From an uncultured Bacilli bacterium (GTDB taxonomy: Bacteria > Bacillota_I > Bacilli_A > RF39 > UBA660), in NCBI GenBank assembly GCA_934130375.1, contig CAKOXW010000005.1, positions 1 to 64,000 of the forward strand: 64,000 bases of DNA, in the 5' to 3' direction. How positions within the stretch are numbered: the stretch's first letter is position 1; each line of letters starts with the position of its first letter. This document shows positions 35,125 to 43,685 of this stretch, in pieces. The notes under the pieces were generated by a model. The model saw only the letters and a list, made by a program, of their open reading frames with translations. It was not told the origin of the DNA and did not search any database. A program made the position numbers and the translations under genes.

Positions 35125-36925
35125 AATATCTACTAGTTACACTAACACCTGATGTTCTAGTTCTACCAGTTCTAGTCCATCCTTCTAGTGTTTCTTTCGT
35201 ACTCCATTTATAAATTGTATCTGTTTTTGTACCAGTTACTGCTGTTGCATCTATTGTCTTAGTATCATTACTATAACATTTATTACCTATTTGATTAAAT
35301 CCTGCTTCACAATAATATGTTGGATTTTGTGTATCAGTTTTTCTTATTTCACATTTATCATTATTTAATGTTCCATAAGTACATGTATAAACTGTATCAG
35401 TAGTATTAATACCACTTATAATACATTTATTACCATCTAATTTACCAGCATCACATACATATTTAGTGTTTGCATCAATTTCACTTCTTTTTGCAATAGT
35501 ACAAGTATTATCATTATTTAAAGTACCTTCATCACAAATATACATTTTAGATGCATCCTTAGTAGTACTTGTATTAACTAAGCACTTATCCCCACTTAAA
35601 GTACCTTCACTACAAGTATATTTTACTTTTGCAGGTAATTCATCTCTTGTTAATACAGTACATGTAGTACCATTTAAATCAAGAGTACCTTCATTACATG
35701 TATATGTAGCAGTTGCATCATATGAATAAGAACCACCACCACTACATGAGTAAGTAGTTGAACATACTTCGTACACACCACCTGATGGTGTTTGATATAA
35801 GTATCTTCCAGTTGATGATCCAGTTGAAGTTGTACCAACTGAAGAAGAATAAGTTCTATTTGAACATACTTGTTGTTCACTACATGTTTGTGGTATAGAA
35901 ACTACACACTTAGTGCCTTGTAGTGAACCACCACTTGGGCATTTATAACTTACAGTTGAAGTAGCAGGTTTAGTTTCAGAAGTATAGCACTTAGTTCCAT
36001 ATAATTTACCACTTTCACAATAATATTCTTTAGTAGCATTTACTTCTTTTATAGAACTAATTACACACTTATTACCATTTAATACACCCTCATGACAAAT
36101 ATATTCCATTCTAGCATCAACTACTTTAGTATCAGTTATATAACACTTATTACCAATTAATATACCCTTATCACAAACATATGTAACTTTAGCATCAACT
36201 ACATTTTCACTGCCTTTTACACAAGTATTACCTTGCATTTCATATCCTGATGGACATGTCTTAGTAGCGTCTATAGTTTCACTAACTACTTTTTCACACA
36301 TTTTAGTATCATCATTATAAGTATAACCATTAATACATTTTAAATTAGCATTTACTTCCTTAGTGTTGCCACTAACGCACTTATTACCATTTAAAGTATA
36401 TCCAGATGGACAAACATATTTTGATATATAACTATTTGTTGTTTTCTTATAAAATTCATACTCGATAACATCTTTTTTATCATTATCTTCTATTTTAGTT
36501 TCACACTTACCATCTTCACAAACGTCGTAGCAACCAAAATATTCAATAACATAATCTTCTTCTTTACCACATGACAAATTAGTCTTGAATATATATTCAC
36601 CATTTTGTTTAGTTACTTCAACATAAGATTTATCAGCGTCACAAGTCTTACCATTACTATCAGTAAACTCAATAATCATTTTATTATTAAGCATATCTCT
36701 TAAAGTAAGCTTCTTTGTTTCTCCTTCTTCTTGTGGTAATCTTGCAGTTGTATAATAACTCTTAGCCGCATCTGTCATAGACGAAATGTTTTGTGAGAAT
36801 ATTTTATCATACAAAGGTGCCATATTAGGCATTGGTAATAACCACATTAATAAGAATACAAATAACAATACTATAAGTATTTTTACAATTAAATCTCTAA
36901 AAAAATAATTTCTTTCTTTTTCCAT
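35123..36925 (-). CDS. Membrane-anchored Cys-rich repeat protein 2 (paralogue of 30173)
   Basis: 600 residues from the ATG at 36925. It has the same plan as the 30173 protein: membrane helix, pilin-head-like domain (AAKSYYTTARLP; KTCDADKSYVEVTK), about twelve Cys-rich units with CxxGxLxGxKC, and the identical basic C-terminal tail. The N-terminal third and the last ~24 codons are highly similar to the paralogue, while the repeats have diverged (for example KCYITDTKVVDARMEYICHE). The last 72 bp of the two genes are identical (35123-35194 and 30173-30244). The pair lies in direct orientation around the 986-residue gene. Confidence 0.65.
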   Translation of the reverse strand: MEKERNYFFRDLIVKILIVLLFVFLLMWLLPMPNMAPLYDKIFSQNISSMTDAAKSYYTTARLPQEEGETKKLTLRDMLNNKMIIEFTDSNGKTCDADKSYVEVTKQNGEYIFKTNLSCGKEEDYVIEYFGCYDVCEDGKCETKIEDNDKKDVIEYEFYKKTTNSYISKYVCPSGYTLNGNKCVSGNTKEVNANLKCINGYTYNDDTKMCEKVVSETIDATKTCPSGYEMQGNTCVKGSENVVDAKVTYVCDKGILIGNKCYITDTKVVDARMEYICHEGVLNGNKCVISSIKEVNATKEYYCESGKLYGTKCYTSETKPATSTVSYKCPSGGSLQGTKCVVSIPQTCSEQQVCSNRTYSSSVGTTSTGSSTGRYLYQTPSGGVYEVCSTTYSCSGGGSYSYDATATYTCNEGTLDLNGTTCTVLTRDELPAKVKYTCSEGTLSGDKCLVNTSTTKDASKMYICDEGTLNNDNTCTIAKRSEIDANTKYVCDAGKLDGNKCIISGINTTDTVYTCTYGTLNNDKCEIRKTDTQNPTYYCEAGFNQIGNKCYSNDTKTIDATAVTGTKTDTIYKWSTKETLEGWTRTGRTRTSGVSVTSRY

Positions 36926-36957
36926 ATAAATCCCCCTCACATCAATTAATGGCCATT

Positions 36958-36985
36958 ATTATACACTTTTTCTATTTTTTGTCAA
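36958..36985 (-). promoter_or_regulatory. Promoter of Cys-rich gene 2
   Basis: -35 TTGACA (36980-36985), 16-bp spacer, -10 TATAAT (36958-36963); near copy of the promoter of gene 1. Confidence 0.75.
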
Positions 36986-37055
36986 GCATTGTACAATTTT
37001 TTAAATTATTTACTTATTGTATATATTTTATTATATAATAAACATAGGTGGTAAT

Positions 37056-38831
37056 ATGAATAAAGAAAAAAATGAATTAGAAGAAAATAATGAATTCTTA
37101 GATACTCCTAAGAAAAAGAAAAAAAAGGAAAAAGTATGTACACATAGAGTATTTAGTATGATTACTCTAGTCGCATCTCTTGCGTACTTAACATACAAAA
37201 TTGTAACTTGTGAATCACTAATTACGAATATATACACATTATCAATACCTGTATTTTTATTCATAATAAGTATTATTTTACTAATCGCATCGTTAAAAAG
37301 TGAATTTAGCAAAGTATATATATTCTTATCTATTATGATATTGTTATTTTTATCTTTTTACTTAGTAACTGATATTAACTTAGTATCTTTACCTAAAGAA
37401 GAAGTTATCGCATCTTACTACAACAAAGATTTAAAAGAATTAAAAGATTTTGCTGATAAAAATAATATAAATTTAGTTATTGAATATGAATATAGTGATG
37501 AAATAGAAACTGGTAAAATAATTAGAATTGATACTGAAGGAATAAGTTATGTAAAAGACATTAAACAAATAATTGTTACTATATCCGATGGTCCAAATTA
37601 CGATAAACTATTAATCGTACCTAGTATGATTGGTAGAAACTTAGATGATTTAATAGAATTTATTAATAAAAACTTCATGAATAATGTAACTATCAACTTT
37701 GAAATATCAGATAGTGATAAAGACACGATTATATCGCAAGATAAAAATGGTGAAATAAGAAGAAATAGCGATATTACATTTGTTATATCACTAGGTTCTG
37801 AAATAAGTGATACTGTTACTATGGAAAACCTAGTTGGTATGAAGTTATTTGATGCTGAACTATGGTTAAAAAGAAATGGTATCAAATATGAAATTAAATA
37901 TGAATTTAGTGATAAATCAAAAAATGAAGTACTTAGTCAAAGTACAAATAAAGATGAAGAGATAAATATTAAAGATACAAATATCACTATTACAGTATCT
38001 GCTGGTGTTGCAATAAAGATACCTGACTTTAAAACTATGACTGTTGATGATGCAACAAACTGGATTATAAATAATAAATTAAAAGTAGAATTTAACGAAA
38101 TATATGATGAAAACATCGAAACAGGTAAAATTATAGAACAAAGTATTAAAGAAAACGAATTAGTTAAAGAAAATACACTTATTACTCTAACTATTTCTAA
38201 AGGTCAAATTATAATGGATGAATTTAAATCAATATCAGAATTTAGAGATTGGGCTAATAAGTACAATGTTAAATACAATGAAACATATGATTATAGTAAT
38301 AATATTTCTAAAGGAGAAGCAATAAGTTACTCATATAATAAAGGAGATATAATAGACCCAGATGGAGTTATATATGTAAAAATATCTTTAGGAAAAGCTG
38401 TATATATACCATCATTTGTAGGTAAAAGTAAAAGTGATGCACAAAATACATGTAATTCACTTGGAATAAGATGTAATTTCGTAACAGGTACTTATACAAA
38501 TTACAATAGTAATGTAATATATAATCAATCAAGAAGTGTTAACTCTAAAGTTGCAAGTGGTTCTTCTATAACACTAACATTATCTAAAGGTATACCTGAA
38601 ACTAAAAAACTTGCTATATTGCAAAATTGGTTATCAATTGGTAATGCAGATGCAACTATAAATTCATTAAGAAGCAACTTTGCTAAGAACTATCCTGGTG
38701 TTAACTTTGTATTTGAGAAAAGAAAAGATAATACACTAAATAGTGGTATGATAGCACAAAACTCTCCTACTACTGCTGGTTCAGAAGTAAAACAAGGACA
38801 AACATATACAATTTATATTGTATCAAATTAG
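37056..38831 (+). CDS. Multi-PASTA membrane protein without kinase domain
   Basis: 591 residues from the ATG at 37056 (SD AGGTGGT). The cytoplasmic N terminus is charged with a KKKKKKEK cluster. Three membrane helices follow (~35-115). The long extracellular part has about six PASTA domains (VPSMIGRNLDDL...ISDG; MENLVGMKLFDA...VSAG; IPDFKTMTVDDA...ISKG; IPSFVGKSKSDA...LSKG) and a C-terminal partial unit. PASTA domains bind uncross-linked peptidoglycan and are usually attached to PrkC/StkP kinases or PBP2x; here no kinase is present. It may be a wall sensor or a scaffold. It is divergent from Cys-rich gene 2. Confidence 0.8.
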   Translation: MNKEKNELEENNEFLDTPKKKKKKEKVCTHRVFSMITLVASLAYLTYKIVTCESLITNIYTLSIPVFLFIISIILLIASLKSEFSKVYIFLSIMILLFLSFYLVTDINLVSLPKEEVIASYYNKDLKELKDFADKNNINLVIEYEYSDEIETGKIIRIDTEGISYVKDIKQIIVTISDGPNYDKLLIVPSMIGRNLDDLIEFINKNFMNNVTINFEISDSDKDTIISQDKNGEIRRNSDITFVISLGSEISDTVTMENLVGMKLFDAELWLKRNGIKYEIKYEFSDKSKNEVLSQSTNKDEEINIKDTNITITVSAGVAIKIPDFKTMTVDDATNWIINNKLKVEFNEIYDENIETGKIIEQSIKENELVKENTLITLTISKGQIIMDEFKSISEFRDWANKYNVKYNETYDYSNNISKGEAISYSYNKGDIIDPDGVIYVKISLGKAVYIPSFVGKSKSDAQNTCNSLGIRCNFVTGTYTNYNSNVIYNQSRSVNSKVASGSSITLTLSKGIPETKKLAILQNWLSIGNADATINSLRSNFAKNYPGVNFVFEKRKDNTLNSGMIAQNSPTTAGSEVKQGQTYTIYIVSN

Positions 38832-38850
38832 ACTAGAAATAGTCTTTTTT
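38830..38850 (+). terminator. Terminator of the PASTA gene
   Basis: AGACTA-GAAA-TAGTCT stem overlapping the stop codon, then T6. Confidence 0.8.
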
Positions 38851-38886
38851 CTTTATAAAAATCAACATTAATAAACTTAATACAAA

Positions 38887-38957
38887 AAAATAGTTTACGA
38901 TTGTAAACTATTTCACTACACAAATATATATTAATTAAGCCCAAGAATACACATAAA
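38887..38957 (-). repeat. Dispersed short repeat, copy A, with terminator hairpin for polC
   Basis: Minus strand: ATGTGTATTCTTGGGCTTAA, then TTTGTGTAGTGAAATAG and the hairpin AATAGTTTAC / GTAAACTATT with T-run (38883-38912). The first two blocks recur at 46656-46724; the core recurs in copies C and D. Confidence 0.6.
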
Positions 38958-38968
38958 AGAAAACTAAG

Positions 38969-41900
38969 TTAAAACAAACTTAGTTGACTTGTTTCAGGCA
39001 TACCATCTAATATACCCATTAATCTCATTTTATCAGTTACTGTTTGAGATATTTTTGCTCTATTCTGTAAATCTTCTATACTAAAGAATTCTTTTTTATC
39101 TCTTTCCTCTACTATTTTCTTAGCAACTACATCACCTAATCCATCTATTGAATTAAAAGGCGCTAAAGCAGTAAAATCATCTATAACCACCCATGTTGTT
39201 GCATTACTTTTATATAAATCGGGCTTTAAGAAAGTTATCCCCCTAGCAGATGCTTCTAATGAAACTTTTAAACTTTCTAACATACCATTTTCTTTATTAG
39301 TAGCCTCATAACCTTTATTTTGAATATCAATTATTCTATCCTTAATACCATCATAACCCTTTATCATCGCATCAACATCTACATCAGTTGCTTTACAAGT
39401 AAGCCATGATGCATAGAAATATACAGGCATATGAACTTTATACCACGCTATTCTAAAAGCACTCATAACATATGCTGCTGCATGAGCTTTTGGGAACATG
39501 TATTTAATCTTTTGACAAGATTCAATGTACCAATCTTCAATATTGGCTTCCTTCATTGTTTTAACATGGTCCTTCCAACCTTCTGGGTCTTTTGATGCTT
39601 TACCTTTACGAACAAATTCCATTATCTTAAATGCTTTAATTGGCTTAACACCATGATACATAAGATAAACCATTATATCATCACGACAACCAATTACTTC
39701 TTTAAAAGGAACTACTTTATTTTTTATTAATTCTTGAGCATTACCTAACCATACGTCTGTACCATGAGATAGACCTGATATCTTAATAAGTTCTGCAAAA
39801 GTTTTAGGTTTAGTTTCCGCAACCATTCCAATTGTAAAACCAGTACCAAACTCTGGAATACCAAGAGTACCTGTATCACACATTATTTGAGCATTTGTAA
39901 CGCCTAGTGCTTTAGTAGAAGTAAATATACTCATCGTATCTTTATCATCTAAAGGAACCTTAGTAATATCTGTTTTAGTTAAATCTTGTATCATACGAAG
40001 TTGGGTTGGATCAGAGTGACCTAAGATATCTAGTTTTAATACACACTGGTCAATCGCATGGTAATCAAAGTGAGTTGTTCTCCATGCTGAAGTGTTATCA
40101 TCAGCAGGAAATTGGAAAGGTGTAAAATCAAATACATCCATATAATCAGGAATAACTACTATACCACCTGGATGCTGACCAGTTGTCCTTTTAACACCAG
40201 TACATCCAAGAGCAAGTCTTTCTATTTCAGGCATTCTTCTATTTGTACCCTTATCTTCAAAATAACCTTTTACAAATCCAAAAGCAGTCTTATCAGCAAC
40301 TGTACCAATAGTACCTGCTCTATATACATTATCTTCACCAAACAATACCTTAGTGTATGCATGCGCAGAAGCCTGGTTCAAATCACTAAAGTTTAAGTCT
40401 ATATCTGGAACTTTATCAGCATTAAAACCAAGGAAAGTTGCAAAAGGCATATCTTGTCCATCTTTATACATTCTAGTACCACAATTAGGACAATTCTTAT
40501 CTGGTAAATCAAATCCAGAAGAATATGTACTACCTAAAGCATTATTATCATCATCATTAAATATACTACATTTACAATTAGTACATCTATAATGAGCTGG
40601 TAGAGGATTAACCTCCGTTATACCCATTAATGTTGCTACAAACGAAGAACCAACTGAACCTCTCGAACCAACTAAATAACCTTCATCATTAGAGTGCTTA
40701 ACTAGTCTTTGAGCAATTAAGTATATCGGATCAAATCCACCACCAATAATACCACCTAACTCTTTCTTTACTCTCTTAGATAAAGTATCATCATTTAATT
40801 CACCAAACTCTTCTTCCCAATTTTCTTTTAAATAATCACTAATTAACTCTTTAACTCTATCAAAACCTTGTACTAGTACCTCATGCATCATATTGTAGAT
40901 TAATTCTTCATTATTAGTATTATCATTATTCTTAGATACAAAGTATGAACATGATTTATACACAATATCTCCATATAATTCTTTAGCAATACGTTCTTCA
41001 ATATTATGTGGCAAAGGCTCTCCATACCACTCATTTGCTTTTTCATATACAAGGTCAGTAACTACTCTTGGACAATCTAGATAATTACCATCATCACCCT
41101 TTACTCTAGGAGAAAAAGGTATTCCTCCAGTATCTATTATTACTTCTATTTCATCTACCATATCAAGAACCTTGTTGGTATTACTAACGACTATCTCGTA
41201 AGCAAGGTCGCTTCCTAAGAAAGAGAAATTTTCTAACATTTCTTCAGTAGTTCTAAAGTGAAGAGATGGTATTTCTTTTATATCTTTTTTGTTAAGTGGA
41301 TGTCTACCACCACCTGGTACCTTTTGATTAACAATTATCTCTCTAAATATCTTATCTTCCTTTGTAAAATGATGCACATCCCCTGTTGCTACTATAATCT
41401 TACCCGCATCCTTAGTGGTATCAATAATCTTTCTTAAATGATTTTTAATTTCTTCCTCATCTTTAAAATCACTAAGTTGTATTAAATGATTATAAGCATC
41501 AACTGGTTGTACTTCAACATAGTCATAAAAATTAATAATATTAGTTAATTCTTCTTTTTCCTTACTCCTTGCTTCTCTAAATACTTCAGACTCATAGCAA
41601 CCACTACCTATTAAAACACCCTCTCTTAACTCATTAACTTTACTTCTTAAAATCCTTGGAGTTTTATATAGATAAACAGTATTAGCAAGAGATATCATCT
41701 TAAACAAGTTCTTTAAGCCAGTCTTATTCTTAGCAATCGCATTAAAATGATATGTTCTACCAAATTTATGAATTTCGCTCTTATCAACAAGATTATTAAG
41801 TTCACTGATTACTTCAAAGTTTTGAGATTTTAATTTAGATATCATTTTATGAAACACCATTGCAGTACCTTCCGCATCATAATCTGCTCTATGGTGTGCA

Positions 41901-43570
41901 TCTTCATCAAACTCTACATTATATCTTTTTACAAGTGCTGATAAACTATGACGCGCTGCATCTCTATCTAACGCTCTTGATAACTCTAAGGTATCAATTA
42001 CTGTATTTGTAAAAGACCCTAGATTATATTTTTTCATAGACATTTCAATAAATGAAATATCAAATTTTGCATTATGGGCAACCATAGGAAGATTACCTGT
42101 CCACTCTAAAAATCTCTTAGTGACATTTTCTTCATTATCACAATCCTTAACCATATCATCACTTATACAAGTAAGTTCAGTTATCTTATTAGGTATATGA
42201 TGCCCTGGATTAATAAGTTCATCAAATCTATCAACTATCTCACCATTGCATATTTTTACCGCACCAATTTCAATCATTTGGTCTCCACCACCAGCATTAA
42301 AACCAGTAGTTTCAGTATCAAATACTACAAATGTTGTATCAAGAGATTCATCTGTTGGCCTTATAACTATATCAACAGTATCATCAACAAGAGTTAATTC
42401 AACACCATATAAACCTTTAAAATGTTTAGATTTATCTTCAATTTTCTTATTATAACCATTTATAATACCATATGCGATAGGAAAAGCCTGACAACTATTA
42501 TGGTCTGTAATCGCAACACCTCTATAACCCATTTTAATTGCTCTTTCAACAAGTTCACAAGTATGTTTACCTAAATCAAGCTTAGTAACACCATCCATCT
42601 GGCTCATCATAGTATGAGCATGCAACTCAACTCTTTTAACCTCACTATTATCAACTATATCCACATCTTTACTTGGAATTATTTCAATAGAATTAGCAGT
42701 AAGTACCAAATCCTTAGCAAATGGATCATTTTTCAAATTACCCTTTACCCTAATCCATTTACCTTCCTTTAACTTACTACAAAACTTAGCAAATTCCTTT
42801 GCATCCTTAGAAAAAACTTTACAATAAATACTATCAGTATTATCACTAATCTTTAAAGTTAAAATTTTAAAATTACTCTTAGGAGATTCAAAAGGATCAC
42901 ATCCAAATATATAAGCATCAACTATAACATTATTATCTTCACCTATCATATCCCTAATAGTATAATTAACTTCCCCACTAATCTTACTACCAACTACTAC
43001 ACTATCTTCATCCGAAGAGGTATCACTAGAAGTACTAACATTATGCTTTAATTCCAAAGTTTCACTTTCAATTTCCTTCTTAATCAATTCTTCTTCTTCC
43101 TTGTTGATAACAACTCTCAACTCATTAACAAACCCAGCATACATAAACGAAGTTTTAATAGAATTCATTAAGCCACTTATCTTATTTTCTTCTACCTTGT
43201 TAAGTACTTCAATTACAATATCATTATTATCTAAATAAACTTTATTTTGAATAAATATCTTTGGTAATAATCCCTTTATATCATCAAGAATATATTTATA
43301 ATAATCAGTCAAATAATCATAATTAATATCCTTATATTCAACTTTAAGTAAGATAATATTTGTAACACTATCACTAAAAGAAGTAGCAACACCCTTTTTT
43401 AATATGTCATATACTTCTACTGGTAAAGTAGAAGTAAGTTCTAAAACAAAGCAAGATTTTCTTAACTCCTTATTCCTTATAATTTTTTTTATACAACCAC
43501 CATCAAAATATGAATAATATTCACTATTCATATTAATTTTATCTAATAATAATTTTAGTTTATCGTTCAT
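38969..43570 (-). CDS. polC: DNA polymerase III alpha subunit, Gram-positive type
   Basis: The 1533-residue protein is the main replicative polymerase of low-GC Gram-positives. Order: N-terminal domain, OB-fold (~205-300), PHP domain split by the exonuclease (VELHAHTMMSQMDG at ~318; GYRGVAITDHN), the DEDD proofreading exonuclease (FDTETTGFNAGG at ~420, HNAKFD, HHRADYDAEGT), then the palm and fingers (PDIDLNFSDLNQ; TTGQHPGGIVVIP) and the C-terminal HhH/tau-binding region (IDGLGDVVAKKI). It is slightly longer than Bacillus PolC (~1437). SD AGGAGG is at the start. All key acidic residues I looked for are present. Confidence 0.97.
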   Translation of the reverse strand: MNDKLKLLLDKINMNSEYYSYFDGGCIKKIIRNKELRKSCFVLELTSTLPVEVYDILKKGVATSFSDSVTNIILLKVEYKDINYDYLTDYYKYILDDIKGLLPKIFIQNKVYLDNNDIVIEVLNKVEENKISGLMNSIKTSFMYAGFVNELRVVINKEEEELIKKEIESETLELKHNVSTSSDTSSDEDSVVVGSKISGEVNYTIRDMIGEDNNVIVDAYIFGCDPFESPKSNFKILTLKISDNTDSIYCKVFSKDAKEFAKFCSKLKEGKWIRVKGNLKNDPFAKDLVLTANSIEIIPSKDVDIVDNSEVKRVELHAHTMMSQMDGVTKLDLGKHTCELVERAIKMGYRGVAITDHNSCQAFPIAYGIINGYNKKIEDKSKHFKGLYGVELTLVDDTVDIVIRPTDESLDTTFVVFDTETTGFNAGGGDQMIEIGAVKICNGEIVDRFDELINPGHHIPNKITELTCISDDMVKDCDNEENVTKRFLEWTGNLPMVAHNAKFDISFIEMSMKKYNLGSFTNTVIDTLELSRALDRDAARHSLSALVKRYNVEFDEDAHHRADYDAEGTAMVFHKMISKLKSQNFEVISELNNLVDKSEIHKFGRTYHFNAIAKNKTGLKNLFKMISLANTVYLYKTPRILRSKVNELREGVLIGSGCYESEVFREARSKEKEELTNIINFYDYVEVQPVDAYNHLIQLSDFKDEEEIKNHLRKIIDTTKDAGKIIVATGDVHHFTKEDKIFREIIVNQKVPGGGRHPLNKKDIKEIPSLHFRTTEEMLENFSFLGSDLAYEIVVSNTNKVLDMVDEIEVIIDTGGIPFSPRVKGDDGNYLDCPRVVTDLVYEKANEWYGEPLPHNIEERIAKELYGDIVYKSCSYFVSKNNDNTNNEELIYNMMHEVLVQGFDRVKELISDYLKENWEEEFGELNDDTLSKRVKKELGGIIGGGFDPIYLIAQRLVKHSNDEGYLVGSRGSVGSSFVATLMGITEVNPLPAHYRCTNCKCSIFNDDDNNALGSTYSSGFDLPDKNCPNCGTRMYKDGQDMPFATFLGFNADKVPDIDLNFSDLNQASAHAYTKVLFGEDNVYRAGTIGTVADKTAFGFVKGYFEDKGTNRRMPEIERLALGCTGVKRTTGQHPGGIVVIPDYMDVFDFTPFQFPADDNTSAWRTTHFDYHAIDQCVLKLDILGHSDPTQLRMIQDLTKTDITKVPLDDKDTMSIFTSTKALGVTNAQIMCDTGTLGIPEFGTGFTIGMVAETKPKTFAELIKISGLSHGTDVWLGNAQELIKNKVVPFKEVIGCRDDIMVYLMYHGVKPIKAFKIMEFVRKGKASKDPEGWKDHVKTMKEANIEDWYIESCQKIKYMFPKAHAAAYVMSAFRIAWYKVHMPVYFYASWLTCKATDVDVDAMIKGYDGIKDRIIDIQNKGYEATNKENGMLESLKVSLEASARGITFLKPDLYKSNATTWVVIDDFTALAPFNSIDGLGDVVAKKIVEERDKKEFFSIEDLQNRAKISQTVTDKMRLMGILDGMPETSQLSLF

Positions 43571-43647
43571 ACTGCCTCCTAGAATTCATTACAACTTATT
43601 ATAGCATTTAAAGGCAAAGTATAAAATACTTATTTATCATTTTTTAA

Positions 43648-43680
43648 ATAAAAAGACAAATAGAGCAAATCTATTTGTCA
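43648..43680 (-). terminator. Terminator of the 924-residue prepilin gene
   Basis: GACAAATAG / CTATTTGTC stem followed by TTTTT on the minus strand. Confidence 0.8.
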
Positions 43681-43685
43681 ATATT

